Origin: RXOA01 sp964547105
GTDB lineage: Bacteria; Bipolaricaulota; Bipolaricaulia; UBA7950; UBA9294
Reading direction: 5' to 3'
Assembly (NCBI GenBank): GCA_964547105.1
Contig: CAZJLO010000014.1
Coordinates: 1-46,948 of the forward strand
Length of the DNA stretch: 46,948 nt
Shown: piece by piece, positions 7,790 through 16,624 of the stretch
How positions within the stretch are numbered: the stretch's first letter is position 1
Layout: each line of letters starts with the position of its first letter
The notes under the pieces: model-generated
Database searches by the model: none
What the model saw: only the letters and a program-made list of their open reading frames with translations
What the model was told of the DNA's origin: nothing
Position numbers and translations under genes: made by a program

Positions 7790-8857
7790 CTACAAGCCGA
7801 GTTCGACCTCGATCACACGCAGCAGACCTTCGATTTCATCGATTTGCGTGTCGCCCATGTGTGCGATGCGGAACGTCTTTCCCTTGATATCCCCGTAGCC
7901 GTTGGAGATGAGGATCCCGTATTTCTTGACCAGCGTGGCAATCAAGCCGGGGACGTCCACCTCACGAGTGTTCTTGACGCACGTCAGCGTCTTCGACCAG
8001 TAGCCTTCTTCCGGATAGATATCGAAGTGTTTCGCGGCCCAGGTTTGCACGATGGTCGCCATCTTGTCGTGTCGGGCGAACCGGGTCTCGATGCCTTCCT
8101 TGAACATATCGTCGAGTTGCGCATTGAGAGCGTACATATGCGGAATCGCGGGGGTGGAAGGAGTCTGGTTCTTCTTGTGCGACTTGTACATGTGCTTGAG
8201 GCTGAAGTAGTAGCTCCGGGGAGGAACCGTCTCGGCACGAGCGAAGGCCCGCTCGCTCACTGCAGCAACAGCGAGGCCGGCGGGGAGGGCGAATGCTTTC
8301 TGAACCCCGGCGAGGACGAAATCGATCCCCAGTTTGTCCGTTTCGATTTTGGCTCCGGCCATTCCGCTGACCGCGTCCACGAGGAGGAAAACATCGGGGT
8401 ACTGCCGTACGACATCTGCGATTTCGGGCAGCGGGTTCATCAAGCCGGTCGACGTTTCGTTGAACACAAGCGTCACGGCATCATAACTCCCGGTGCGAAG
8501 TTGCTCGTCCACCATCTCCGGTTTGACGGCGACATCCCACGGCAGCTCGAACGCGTCACAGGGGACGCCGTTTCCGGTTGTGATCTGATGCCACCGCTTG
8601 GAGAAAGCGCCATTGACCAGGTTCAGGCAGCGTTTCCCGACGAGATTGGTCACCGCCGATTCCATCGCGCCGGTGGATGATGACGTGAAGAGTAGGACAG
8701 GATTTTCAGTGAACAGAAGTTTCTGAAGCTTGGCCTGGATCTCGGCGTATAGCAGAGAGAATTCGGGGGCACGGTGATGGATCTGGGGAGTCGAAAGTTC
8801 CTTGAGGATTTCCGGCCGCACTTCGGTCGGTCCGGGTGTGAAGAGACGGTTGTGCAT
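7790..8857 (-). CDS. Class V aminotransferase (phosphoserine/serine-pyruvate type)
   Basis: 355 residues, fold-type I PLP enzyme. The start is an ATG at 8857 after GAGGAGG. The N-terminal LFTPGPTEVRPEIL is characteristic of the SgaA/AGXT-like subfamily. The PLP lysine lies in AGVQKAFALPAGLAV near residue 190 and the cofactor Asp in LLVDAVSGMAG. As first gene of the operon with serA it most likely aminates phosphohydroxypyruvate to phosphoserine, the role played by AGXT-like enzymes in lineages lacking classical SerC. Serine-glyoxylate or alanine-glyoxylate transamination is the alternative. Confidence 0.85.
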   Translation of the reverse strand: MHNRLFTPGPTEVRPEILKELSTPQIHHRAPEFSLLYAEIQAKLQKLLFTENPVLLFTSSSTGAMESAVTNLVGKRCLNLVNGAFSKRWHQITTGNGVPCDAFELPWDVAVKPEMVDEQLRTGSYDAVTLVFNETSTGLMNPLPEIADVVRQYPDVFLLVDAVSGMAGAKIETDKLGIDFVLAGVQKAFALPAGLAVAAVSERAFARAETVPPRSYYFSLKHMYKSHKKNQTPSTPAIPHMYALNAQLDDMFKEGIETRFARHDKMATIVQTWAAKHFDIYPEEGYWSKTLTCVKNTREVDVPGLIATLVKKYGILISNGYGDIKGKTFRIAHMGDTQIDEIEGLLRVIEVELGL

Positions 8858-8903
8858 AGCGACCTCCTCGGGTTCGCAATGAGGTATGCTGCAATGTCGG
8901 CGA

Positions 8904-8933
8904 ATGATATCCAGCTACCCATGGGCTACGCAA
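8904..8933 (-). promoter_or_regulatory. Promoter of the aminotransferase-serA-DUF1015 operon
   Basis: On the minus strand TTGCGT (8928-8933) and TATCAT (8904-8909) are spaced by 18 bases, about 46 bases before the ATG at 8857. It resembles a housekeeping sigma promoter. Confidence 0.5.
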
Positions 8934-8989
8934 TGCCGGAGCAACGGAGTGGATCTGGGCGGCGATCGCCGTTGAAGCGCCGAGGACGA

Positions 8990-9018
8990 TTGCCGCCGCG
9001 ATCGTCCCCGGCTACAGT
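8990..9018 (+). promoter_or_regulatory. Promoter of lemA and the DUF2207 gene
   Basis: TTGCCG at 8990-8995 and TACAGT at 9013-9018 are separated by exactly 17 bases, about 32 bases before the lemA start codon. Confidence 0.5.
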
Positions 9019-9050
9019 AGGACAGGATCGACGAAGGAAAGGAGTGGGTC

Positions 9051-9608
9051 ATGAATCCGGGATATATTGTGCTCATTGTCGTGGTCGCGATTGGCGGATG
9101 GATCGTCCTCGCCTACAACGGACTTGTCCGGCTGCGGATACGAGCCGAAGAGGCGTGGCGCGACATCGATACACAGCTCAAGCGACGTTGGGATCTTATT
9201 CCGAACCTGGTTGCCACCGTCAAGGGATACGCGACGCATGAGGAAGCGGTGTTCCGAGAGGTCACCGAAGCTCGTGCGCGGGCGGTGAATGCCAACGGCC
9301 CGGCTGAGCAGGCTGCCGCCGACGCCGGACTTGCGGGAGCGCTGAAGACGCTGTTCGCTGTGGCCGAGAACTACCCGGAATTGAAGGCGAATACGAACTT
9401 CCTCCAGCTGCAAGGCACACTGGAGACGGTCGAACAGGAAATCGAGCGGTCCCGCCGCTACTACAACGCTGTTGTACGGGACTACAACACCCGGATCGCT
9501 GTGTTTCCGAACAACTTGATCTCGGGACTGTTCCGCTTCCAGGCGCGGGATTTCTACAAGCTCGAGGATGCAGAGCAGCGTGAGTCGCCGGAAGTGAGCT
9601 TCGAATGA
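9051..9608 (+). CDS. lemA: LemA family membrane protein
   Basis: 185 residues, usual LemA length. One N-terminal membrane helix (about residues 5-22, IVLIVVVAIGGWIVLAYNGL) is followed by the family signature AEEAWRDIDTQLKRRWDLIP and by long helices (KGYATHEEAVFREVTEAR, TNFLQLQGTLETVEQEIERS, YYNAVVRDYNTRI). The C-terminal FPNNLISGLFRF is also typical. The start follows AAGGAAAGGAG. Function of LemA is unclear. It usually sits beside a DUF2207 or TPM-domain membrane protein, as here, where the next gene overlaps it by four bases. Confidence 0.93.
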   Translation: MNPGYIVLIVVVAIGGWIVLAYNGLVRLRIRAEEAWRDIDTQLKRRWDLIPNLVATVKGYATHEEAVFREVTEARARAVNANGPAEQAAADAGLAGALKTLFAVAENYPELKANTNFLQLQGTLETVEQEIERSRRYYNAVVRDYNTRIAVFPNNLISGLFRFQARDFYKLEDAEQRESPEVSFE

Positions 9609-11332
9609 CAGGCCGCGGCGGCCGACGCGGCACGCTTCTCGTGAGCCTGTTGTTGATCTGCTGTTCGTGGCTAGCCGACGCATCATTGCGGGTCGCGGAT
9701 TTCCGTGCCGACCTCGATATCCAGCCTCCATCCGGCCTGCACGTGACGGAGACACTCATTGTCGACTTCGCTTCGGCGCATCATGGAATCTACCGCGAAA
9801 TCAAGGTTTCGGAACGCCTGCCTTCCGGGGAACGTGCGGCAATTCGCGTTTCGATCGGATCGGTTTCTCTTGACGGTGCCGCCGTCCCGTACACGCTTGA
9901 GCGTTCGGGGAGTGTCATCGTCCTCAAAATCGGCGATGCCGATCGAAACGTGATCGGTCGGCACACCTACGAAATTTCCTACCGCGTCGAGCGGGCATTC
10001 GTATTCTCGGAAGAGTCGGTCCAGCTGTACTGGAATGTGACCGGCAATGATTGGCAGATACCGATCGACCATGCCTCGGCCGTGGTCTCCATGCCGGCGT
10101 CGATTGATCCGACATCCGTTCTGACAACCTCGTATGCGCCGCTGAGTAGCCTTGTCGCGGGGGCGGAGGCAGCACTTGATTCCCAAGGGAGGCTGGTGTT
10201 CGAAATCGGCCCCCTCTCTCCGGGAGAAGGTCTGACGATCGATGTGCTGCTGCCGCGTGATCCATCGGGGCTCGTTCCTCCGACGGGCTGGGATGACATT
10301 GCGTGGTTTGTCCGCAACAATCTTTACGCGTTGATCCCGATTGCCGTGTTTGTGCTCATGTTGGCGCTCTGGTGGCGTAAGGGGCGGGATCCGCGCAAGC
10401 GAACGATTGCTCCCCAGTTCTCGTCGCCGGAAGACCTGCACCCCGGTGAGGCGGGAGTCATCATCGACGATCGAGCCGATCTGCGCGACATCTCGGCGAT
10501 GATCGTGGGTCTTGCCGTCAAAGGGCACGTGCGGATCCGTGCGGTGACCGCGGAAGGGAGCGACCGGATCGACGATCACGTTCTCGAGAGAATCAACGCC
10601 GATCGCGGCGAGTTATCCGCATCGGAGCTTCGCCTGCTTGATGCGGTGTTTGATGAAGCGCACGACAAGGAACGGTCGCTCTCATCGATGGAGAACAGTT
10701 TCTATCGGGAGTTGCCGGGGATCAAATCCAAACTCTACTCGGGACTGATCGCCAAGGGCTTCTATCCGAGCAATCCGGAACGTGTTCGAGCGAACTACCT
10801 GACAGCAGGCGTTGGGATCGGGGGACTCGGTCTGATGGTTGCGTTCTCGTTCTCGATCTACCTTGGGATTTCCGTCGCCGTCGCTGGTGCGATCATTGCC
10901 GCTTTCAGCCGCATCATGCCGCGAAAGACCATCAAAGGTGTTCGATCCTTGGAGACGGTACTCGGTCTCGCTGAATACATACGCCGCGCGGAGCGTGATC
11001 GCATGACGTTCCATCACGCCCCGGAGCAATCACCGCGGCACTTCGAGGATCTTCTCCCATACGCGATAGCATTCGACCTCACCGATGCTTGGAGCAAGGC
11101 ATTTGAAGGCGCCTTCCAAGAACCTCCGACCTGGTATGTCGGAGCCGGATCCGTGTTTCATGGCCATTTGTTCGCGCTGTCGATGATGCGATTCTCGGCC
11201 GGGATGAGTCGCGCCTTTGTGAGCGCGCCGAGAACGGCAAGTTCCGGACGGTCGGCATGGGGAGGAGGCTCCTCATTCGGTGGCGGGTTCTCCGGTGGCG
11301 GATTCGGTGGAGGAGGGGGCGGAGGCTGGTAG
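9605..11332 (+). CDS. DUF2207 membrane protein with glycine-rich tail
   Basis: 575 residues. A signal peptide covers residues 1-26. An extracytoplasmic beta-rich DUF2207 domain follows to about 230, including HHGIYREIKV and TYEISYRVERAF. A membrane helix is near 238-255 (LIPIAVFVLMLALWW), then a cytoplasmic part with ISAMIVGLAVKGHVRI. Two more membrane segments lie around 400-437. The C-terminus is a run of GGG and FGGG repeats ending in W, typical of this family. The ATGA overlap with lemA indicates coupled translation. The pair may act in envelope stress or quality control, but the biochemical role is unknown. Confidence 0.88.
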   Translation: MTGRGGRRGTLLVSLLLICCSWLADASLRVADFRADLDIQPPSGLHVTETLIVDFASAHHGIYREIKVSERLPSGERAAIRVSIGSVSLDGAAVPYTLERSGSVIVLKIGDADRNVIGRHTYEISYRVERAFVFSEESVQLYWNVTGNDWQIPIDHASAVVSMPASIDPTSVLTTSYAPLSSLVAGAEAALDSQGRLVFEIGPLSPGEGLTIDVLLPRDPSGLVPPTGWDDIAWFVRNNLYALIPIAVFVLMLALWWRKGRDPRKRTIAPQFSSPEDLHPGEAGVIIDDRADLRDISAMIVGLAVKGHVRIRAVTAEGSDRIDDHVLERINADRGELSASELRLLDAVFDEAHDKERSLSSMENSFYRELPGIKSKLYSGLIAKGFYPSNPERVRANYLTAGVGIGGLGLMVAFSFSIYLGISVAVAGAIIAAFSRIMPRKTIKGVRSLETVLGLAEYIRRAERDRMTFHHAPEQSPRHFEDLLPYAIAFDLTDAWSKAFEGAFQEPPTWYVGAGSVFHGHLFALSMMRFSAGMSRAFVSAPRTASSGRSAWGGGSSFGGGFSGGGFGGGGGGGW

Positions 11333-11419
11333 CGGGCTGTCGGGATGGATGGTCGCAGCGACGCAACTCTGGTATGATGCTGTGGTGGTGGGGAAACCAC
11401 GAAGCCGGAAAGGGTGGCG

Positions 11420-12037
11420 ATGAGGGACAGCCTGCGCGTTCTCTTGGCAGTTCTTCTCTCTGTCTGTGTTCTTGCAGTATTCGGGTGGGCGCAGTCGGTA
11501 GAGAGTGGCATGTTGTTATGGAGTGCGGAGCATCCGCTCTCATGGAGTGACTTCCTGGGCAGTGCCCCGTCGGGCGTCGATTCTTCGACTCCCGCGGAGA
11601 TCAACATTCGGGTGCAATGGCGAATCTCGGTTGTCACCGAATACGATTGGGCAACCCATGGTTATGCCAGTCGGGTGGATCCGGCGTCTGTTCAAGTGAT
11701 CAACCTGATGAATTGCAGCGATTCGTGGTGCATCCTTGGGCGGGCAACGAGCAACACGCTACGACATGAGCAGGCGCATTTCGACCTCCAGGAGGTCTAC
11801 TGCCGGAAGCTTCGCGATGCTCTCGCCACGATCCACGTTACGGCTACGAGCGATTCTATGGCACAGCAGTTGATCCAGCAGTCGATTCAAGACACAGCTG
11901 GCATGATTCTTGGCAGGTTGGAAGCGGAGCAGGATCGCTACGATCGAGAGACTGTCCACAGCACCAACGTTCAAATGCAGGATCAATGGTGCGAGCGAAT
12001 CGCGGAGTGGCTTCGACACCCGGAGAGCGCGCCCTAG
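11420..12037 (+). CDS. Exported DUF922 putative zinc protease
   Basis: 205 residues from ATG 11420 after AAAGGG; a GTG two codons earlier is less likely. A signal peptide ends near residue 26 (LAVFGWAQS). Family features are the early LLWSAEHPLSWSDFLG motif (compare W-x-x-x-x-P-L-x-W-x-D-F) and RHEQAHFDLQEVYCRKL near residue 117, whose H-E-x-x-H is the presumed zinc site. Four cysteines (NCSDSWC, YC, WC) could form disulphides in the periplasm. It follows the DUF2207 gene by about 87 bases but has its own TATGAT -10-like box at 11373-11378. Proteolytic activity is predicted from the motif only. Confidence 0.8.
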   Translation: MRDSLRVLLAVLLSVCVLAVFGWAQSVESGMLLWSAEHPLSWSDFLGSAPSGVDSSTPAEINIRVQWRISVVTEYDWATHGYASRVDPASVQVINLMNCSDSWCILGRATSNTLRHEQAHFDLQEVYCRKLRDALATIHVTATSDSMAQQLIQQSIQDTAGMILGRLEAEQDRYDRETVHSTNVQMQDQWCERIAEWLRHPESAP

Positions 12038-12057
12038 CTGAGGGTGAGTCCGAGCGA

Positions 12058-12091
12058 TTGCCGGATACTTGATTCGGAAGTTATCCGGCAA
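12058..12091. terminator. Bidirectional hairpin between convergent genes
   Basis: A perfect 10-bp stem (TTGCCGGATA/TATCCGGCAA) with a 14-base loop follows the DUF922 stop. A second hairpin (TCACTGCT/AGCAGTGA) lies at 12115-12142. Neither has a T-run. They sit between convergent genes and probably act as transcription barriers. The rest of the 213-base gap shows nothing else. Confidence 0.5.
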
Positions 12092-12250
12092 GAGTGCGGA
12101 TGGGAGGCTTCGTGTCACTGCTTTCGCCTCGCCTAGCAGTGAGCGTTGAATGCGGACTCAAGCCCACCCGGTAACCAATGGATTCGACTCTGATCCGGAC
12201 AGACAGTGTCGGCTGCCGAATGCGGCGAGCCCCAATGTGCCGCCGGCCCA

Positions 12251-12883
12251 CTACGGCGAACCAATGGGAACCGATGGAACGGCGTCGCCCGCATCCTCGG
12301 TAAGACCCAGCGCCGGTATCGGAAATTCAAGCGATGTCATCACTTCGATCAGTTGGTCCACGGAAGGAATTCGCCCACTCCGGGCGTAGACGACCAGCCC
12401 GGCTTCATCCACCAAGGCAAGGAATGGGAAGGTTGTGACTTGCCGCCCGTCCGAGGTATCAGCAGGCTGATAGGAACGGGAAACCGTGCGGTAGTCATCG
12501 TAGAGAACCGTTGCCTGAACGCCGTAGCTTGCGACCAATTCCCGGGCGCTGTCCCATGAGGTGCCGCCACAGATCGTGATCAGAGGAACGTTGTCGCCAT
12601 ACTCGGCGTCGTAGGCATCAAGCAGCGGCAGCTCACGCTTGCAGATCGAACAACTGGTGGCCCAGAAGTAGAGGACATACGGGGGATCGAGATCTTCGGA
12701 CCGCACGATCGTTCCATCAAGTTCCGGTAGCTCGAACGCGGGTGCAGATCGACCGACAATCGGAAACGGGCTTGAAGCGATAACGCGTTCCTTCTCGGAC
12801 ATCTGTGTCCAGAACGTCCATTGGACGGCCAGCAACATGCCGACAACAGCTCCGATTACCACCAGCCACGAGGTCTTGCTCAT
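12251..12883 (-). CDS. TlpA/ResA-like membrane-anchored thioredoxin
   Basis: 210 residues from ATG 12883; a longer start at TTG 12919 is possible. An N-terminal helix (LVVIGAVVGMLLAVQWTFW) is a signal anchor. The thioredoxin-like domain then shows APAFELPELDG, the active-site WATSCSICKRELPLLDAY (CSIC) near residue 83, and a cis-proline region TTFPFLALVDEAG near 150. The active site would face the periplasm and reduce disulphides in exported or c-type cytochrome proteins. It is divergent from the micro-lipoprotein and the first of three thioredoxin-like proteins in 8 kb. The partner is not known. Confidence 0.85.
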   Translation of the reverse strand: MSKTSWLVVIGAVVGMLLAVQWTFWTQMSEKERVIASSPFPIVGRSAPAFELPELDGTIVRSEDLDPPYVLYFWATSCSICKRELPLLDAYDAEYGDNVPLITICGGTSWDSARELVASYGVQATVLYDDYRTVSRSYQPADTSDGRQVTTFPFLALVDEAGLVVYARSGRIPSVDQLIEVMTSLEFPIPALGLTEDAGDAVPSVPIGSP

Positions 12884-12973
12884 GCACGCATTGATACCGT
12901 GATGGACTCCTTGATGCAAGGATCGGAGGGGGCGATTCGAGGAAACGCCTCTCTTTCGGCGTAGAATAGACGT

Positions 12974-13069
12974 ATGAGACGATTGGTGCTTCTCCTGCTC
13001 TTGCTTGCGGTGTTGTTGTCCGTTTCCGGATGCGATCTCTTGTGTTTGTTGTTCGGCGTGTGTTACTAG
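12974..13069 (+). CDS. 31-residue micro-lipoprotein
   Basis: The frame from ATG 12974 to TAG at 13067-13069 encodes a textbook lipoprotein signal: MRR, a run of leucines, then LSVSGC. The lipobox Cys is residue 20. After processing only 12 residues would remain (CDLLCLLFGVCY), with two further cysteines at 24 and 30. A TAGAAT box at 12962-12967 is six bases before the ATG and no ribosome-binding site is seen, so the message may be leaderless. It lies between the divergent tlpA-like gene and the hypF 3' end. It is too short for most gene callers. Chance occurrence is possible, but the charge, hydrophobic run and lipobox in correct order argue for a real gene. Confidence 0.5.
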   Translation: MRRLVLLLLLLAVLLSVSGCDLLCLLFGVCY

Positions 13070-13118
13070 GGTTCTGCGGTTGGCTCAACCCGGCAGCAAC
13101 GACGCAACGGGGGGGCGC

Positions 13119-15467
13119 CTAGCTGCCCTTAGCGAAGCGGAGAGCGTAGATCACTTGCCCAAAAGAGATTCCTCCATCGCCGCAAGGCACGGCTTCGTTC
13201 ACATGGAGGCGGAAACCGGCCCGTTCCACGGAGAGCCGCAGCGCTCGCGTAATCGCCTCGTTGACGGCAACCCCTCCGCTAAGACAGACATCGCGAATTC
13301 CTGTTTGCTGACAGAGCTTTGCTGCCGCATCGCCGAAACGTGATCCAAGCCACACCTCGGCGGATAGTGCAAGATCGGCCCGGCGAATCGTTGCTTGCCC
13401 GGCGCGCTCTGCGAGTTCGCGGAACGCTGACGGAGCATCGATCAAAAGGAATCCACCGTCGTCCGTTATCCCAGCGGCAAGAGGCATGGCCGTTCCCCGT
13501 ACGGCGGCCGCTTCAAGCTTCATTGCCGGTTCTCCTTCGTATGTCCGGAGCCGACAAACATCGAGCATCGCGGATACCGCGTCAAGGAACCGCCCCGCGC
13601 TTGAAGTGGGCGGACAGTGAATCCCCCGAGTAATTTGCTCGGTGATCGCTTGTGCTTCGTGTCGCCCCATTCCGTGTTCGATTAAGAATCGCTTCACATC
13701 GATGCTTGCCAAGCCCGTCTGGTACAGGTATCCGGCTGCAACACGAAGCGGAAATCGTGCGGCGAGATCGCCTCCTGGGAGAGGCGAGGGCAGCAGTGAG
13801 CCGACGCGCCGAACCGACTCATGGCGACAGGTAAACAACTCACCGCCCCATGCAGAGGCATCCCGCCCGTATCCGTACCCATCAAGCACGACGCCGATCG
13901 CCTCGTTCAGTCCGTGCTCGGCGATCACGGAAGCGAAGTGCGCCTCATGATGCTGGATCCGGTGAAGAGGAACCTCCAAGCGGGCCGACAACTCGTGTCC
14001 CACTTGGCCGGTGAGGAATCCCGGGTGGAGGTCGCAGGCGACGCTGTCAACCTGGGAGGAGCCCGTCAGCTTGAGAAGGTGCTCGATCGCAGTGTGCAGG
14101 AAGCTCAACGTTTCCGGATTGTCCACCGTGCCGATGTACTGGGATGCGACCGTCCCGCGCGGATCGCCGATGGCGATCGTGACGTCCGAATCCGCGCCGA
14201 GGGCAAGAACTCGTCGTGTATCGGTCGAGAGTGCGGAACTTGATCCGGAAGAACGGGCGCCGGTGATGATGGCGGAGGGGACGTATCCCCGCGAGCGGCG
14301 GATGAGCCGGGGGTGATCGTCGACGATGCGGAGCACCGAGTCGTCACATCGATGGGCGATCCGACGATCATGCAGCAATGCTGCATCGGCGATCCCGCGG
14401 AGATCGAGCCGGATCTGCTCGTTGTCGATCTGCATCGGACGCCCGGGAAGATTGGCGCTGGTCATGACCAGCGGTCCGATTCCGCGATCCAGCAGAAGGT
14501 GATGCAACCCGGAATAGGGAAGCATGACGCCAACCGTCAGAAGTCCCGGTGCGACGGCGATCGGCAACGTGGAGGACGAAGGAAGCAAGACAATCGGACG
14601 ACGGGGGTGCCGCAATTGATGCCAATCGCTCGCCGTGGGATGAGCGACCCCACCGACGTCCGACTCGCGAGCCATCAAAGCGAACGGCTGTTGCGGCCGT
14701 CCGAGACGGAGACGAAGCGTCGTGATCGCCGACGGGATCAGCGCCGAGCACGCCAAATGGGTTCCCCCGATTCCTTTGATGGCAACGATCTTGCCGGCAC
14801 GGAGGGCTTCTTCCGTTGCATCAAGTGCGGCCTCATCGGTCGAGACGACCTGATCGGCAGACCACGACCAGGCTTCCCAGATCAAACGGGGTCCGCAATT
14901 GGGGCAAGCGATCGTTTGGGCATGGAATCTCCGATTGCCGGGATCGTTGTACTCCGTTGAACACGGGGCACACATTGGGAACGAGTCCATCGTCGTCAGC
15001 GGCCGATCATAGGGGAGACCGTCGATGACGGTAAACCGTGGGCCGCAATTGGTGCAGGTGGTCGCCCAGTAGCCGTGGTAGCGAGACGATCCCGGTCCGC
15101 GAATATCCTTGAGACACTCATCACAGATGGCGACGTCAGGCGGCAATGAACCCGATCGAGCCTGCGGGGTGGTGTTATCTTCCGAGGGCAGAATCAAGAA
15201 ACCGGATCTATCAGCGCCGGCGATTGGGTATCCCTCTTCGCACACAAGGGAGTCGATCCTCGCCAGCGGTGGCAGTTCGCTCTGCAGCCTCACCGTGAAC
15301 TGATCGAGTCGTTCGAGCGGACCGGCAACGAGGATTTCGACGCCGGCGTCTCCGAGGTTCCGAACTGATCCCGATAGGTGAAGAGACGTAGCCAGGCGAA
15401 AGATGAACGGCCGGAATCCGACTCCCTGGACCACACCTTGGGCAAGCAAGCGGCGTCGGTTACTCAT
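13119..15467 (-). CDS. hypF: Carbamoyltransferase HypF
   Basis: 782 residues, full length. HypF makes the thiocarbamate on HypE that becomes the cyanide ligands of [NiFe]-hydrogenase. Domains in order: acylphosphatase-like (residues 5-95, GVVQGVGFRPFIFRLATSLH); two zinc fingers (CDECLKDIRG...CTNCG and CAPCSTEYND...CPNCG, about 110-185); YrdC-like domain (about 215-390, KIVAIKGIGGTHLACSA); and a Kae1-like carbamoyltransferase domain (HHEAHFASVIAEHG, VVLDGYGYG, CLSGGVAVNEAI). The ATG at 15467 overlaps the hypA stop by eight bases. No hypC, hypD, hypE or hydrogenase subunits lie in the window. Confidence 0.97.
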   Translation of the reverse strand: MSNRRRLLAQGVVQGVGFRPFIFRLATSLHLSGSVRNLGDAGVEILVAGPLERLDQFTVRLQSELPPLARIDSLVCEEGYPIAGADRSGFLILPSEDNTTPQARSGSLPPDVAICDECLKDIRGPGSSRYHGYWATTCTNCGPRFTVIDGLPYDRPLTTMDSFPMCAPCSTEYNDPGNRRFHAQTIACPNCGPRLIWEAWSWSADQVVSTDEAALDATEEALRAGKIVAIKGIGGTHLACSALIPSAITTLRLRLGRPQQPFALMARESDVGGVAHPTASDWHQLRHPRRPIVLLPSSSTLPIAVAPGLLTVGVMLPYSGLHHLLLDRGIGPLVMTSANLPGRPMQIDNEQIRLDLRGIADAALLHDRRIAHRCDDSVLRIVDDHPRLIRRSRGYVPSAIITGARSSGSSSALSTDTRRVLALGADSDVTIAIGDPRGTVASQYIGTVDNPETLSFLHTAIEHLLKLTGSSQVDSVACDLHPGFLTGQVGHELSARLEVPLHRIQHHEAHFASVIAEHGLNEAIGVVLDGYGYGRDASAWGGELFTCRHESVRRVGSLLPSPLPGGDLAARFPLRVAAGYLYQTGLASIDVKRFLIEHGMGRHEAQAITEQITRGIHCPPTSSAGRFLDAVSAMLDVCRLRTYEGEPAMKLEAAAVRGTAMPLAAGITDDGGFLLIDAPSAFRELAERAGQATIRRADLALSAEVWLGSRFGDAAAKLCQQTGIRDVCLSGGVAVNEAITRALRLSVERAGFRLHVNEAVPCGDGGISFGQVIYALRFAKGS

Positions 15468-15876
15468 CCGGCGAACCGCTCTCCGGCGGAGCATCTTCGC
15501 CGGCCTCATCGTCACTGACGGTCAGCCGGTCAATCAGCAACTCGCGTCCCGCAACGATTTCCACATCCATGTTGCATTCGGGGCAAGTGAGGATGGGAAC
15601 CTCAAGATGGAGTCGCAGATCGGACAATGTCTCGGGGCGGCCCCGAAACCCGCAGTGCGAACAGTAGACTTCGGCGAGAATCGTCTCGATACGCAAGCCG
15701 GCGCCCTCAAGGCGTGTTTCGGTGGACGCAATGGAGAACGCCTCTTTCAGAGCGTGGTTGGAGAGGATCCGCAGTTCGCCCTTGCGGAGCACGACGGCGA
15801 CAATCTTGCCGGAAAGCCGTTCAGCGTAAGGGAGAACGGCGGCGATCAGTTCCGCCGCTACGGTGTACTCGTGCAC
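15460..15876 (-). CDS. hypA: Hydrogenase nickel-incorporation protein HypA
   Basis: 138 residues with a GTG start whose second residue is the nickel-binding His (MHEYTVAAELI). A zinc site is formed by CSHC and CPEC, 26 residues apart (about 72-101). The C-terminal 20 residues are an acidic tail (DDEAGEDAPPESGSPDE) beyond the core. It delivers Ni(II) together with HypB to hydrogenase, or sometimes urease, precursors. The start lies inside the hypB 3' end (19-base overlap). Confidence 0.95.
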   Translation of the reverse strand: MHEYTVAAELIAAVLPYAERLSGKIVAVVLRKGELRILSNHALKEAFSIASTETRLEGAGLRIETILAEVYCSHCGFRGRPETLSDLRLHLEVPILTCPECNMDVEIVAGRELLIDRLTVSDDEAGEDAPPESGSPDE

Positions 15877-16520
15877 GGGATCTCCAGGGCGGCCATCAAC
15901 TCGACGATCCCTTCCGCAGTGCTAGCATTGGTGAGGAGTACCCGCCCATGCGGATTCAGTGTGAGATAGTCGTTGACAAGGATTTGTGGATCGACGCCTA
16001 CCGCTGAAGCAAGATCGATCTTGTTGATCACGAGAACATCATTCTGGGTGAAGATCTTCGGGTGCTTGCGCACCATATCATCGCCTTCCGTCACGGAGAT
16101 GACAACTGTGTCGATTGCCGTTCCCAAGGGAAAATCGGCCGGGCAAATCAGGTTGCCGACGTTTTCGATGAACAGGACATCAAGTTCGTCGAGCGGCATC
16201 TGATCGATTGCATGACCGACCCGGTGGGCGTCCAGGTGACAGTCATCGCATGTATTCAGATTGATCGAAGCGGCACCATGGGAGAGGAAGCGGCGGTGGT
16301 CGTCGTCGCCGGCGGAGTCTGCGGCAATTGTCCCGCAGCGCAACCCGCAGGACGCCAAACGCTCCAGGATTCGTTCGATCAACGACGTTTTCCCGCTGCC
16401 GATGGCTCCCATGAAGCCGATCGCATGGACTGCGTTCTCGGAGAAACGTTGTCGGTTCTGCGTGGCAAGTTCGAGTTGCCGGGCCAGAATCTGCTCGCCG
16501 GAGAATCGAATATCATGCAT
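15858..16520 (-). CDS. hypB: Hydrogenase accessory GTPase HypB
   Basis: 220 residues from ATG 16520 (MHDIRFSGEQILARQ). The longer open frame to 16760 has no support. G1 loop GAIGSGKTSLIERI is near residue 40. A metal-site region NTCDDCHLDAHRVGHAID is near 89 and contains the conserved C-H pair. Further motifs are FIENVGNLICPADFPLG, VSVTEGDDMVRKHP and the G4 motif NKIDL. It lacks the N-terminal histidine-rich nickel storage stretch of some HypB proteins. GTP hydrolysis would drive nickel transfer with HypA. It is the first gene of hypB-hypA-hypF, with a good promoter only nine bases upstream. Confidence 0.95.
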   Translation of the reverse strand: MHDIRFSGEQILARQLELATQNRQRFSENAVHAIGFMGAIGSGKTSLIERILERLASCGLRCGTIAADSAGDDDHRRFLSHGAASINLNTCDDCHLDAHRVGHAIDQMPLDELDVLFIENVGNLICPADFPLGTAIDTVVISVTEGDDMVRKHPKIFTQNDVLVINKIDLASAVGVDPQILVNDYLTLNPHGRVLLTNASTAEGIVELMAALEIPCTSTP

Positions 16521-16529
16521 AGGGAACGA

Positions 16530-16558
16530 ATGATATGCTGTGGTTCGGATCTCGGCAA
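16530..16558 (-). promoter_or_regulatory. Promoter of hypB-hypA-hypF
   Basis: On the minus strand TTGCCG (16553-16558) and TATCAT (16530-16535) are spaced by exactly 17 bases. The -10 ends nine bases before the hypB ATG and there is no ribosome-binding site, so the transcript would be nearly leaderless. Confidence 0.55.
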
Positions 16559-16624
16559 CCGGTCCCCGGTGAAACCGGCTTGACGATTGATTGTAGATGG
16601 AGTGGCAAAGCCGATCCCCGATGG

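Noticed and set aside
13119..16520. A hydrogenase gene cluster
   Set aside because: Only hypB, hypA and hypF are present; no structural subunits or hypCDE could be found in the window.
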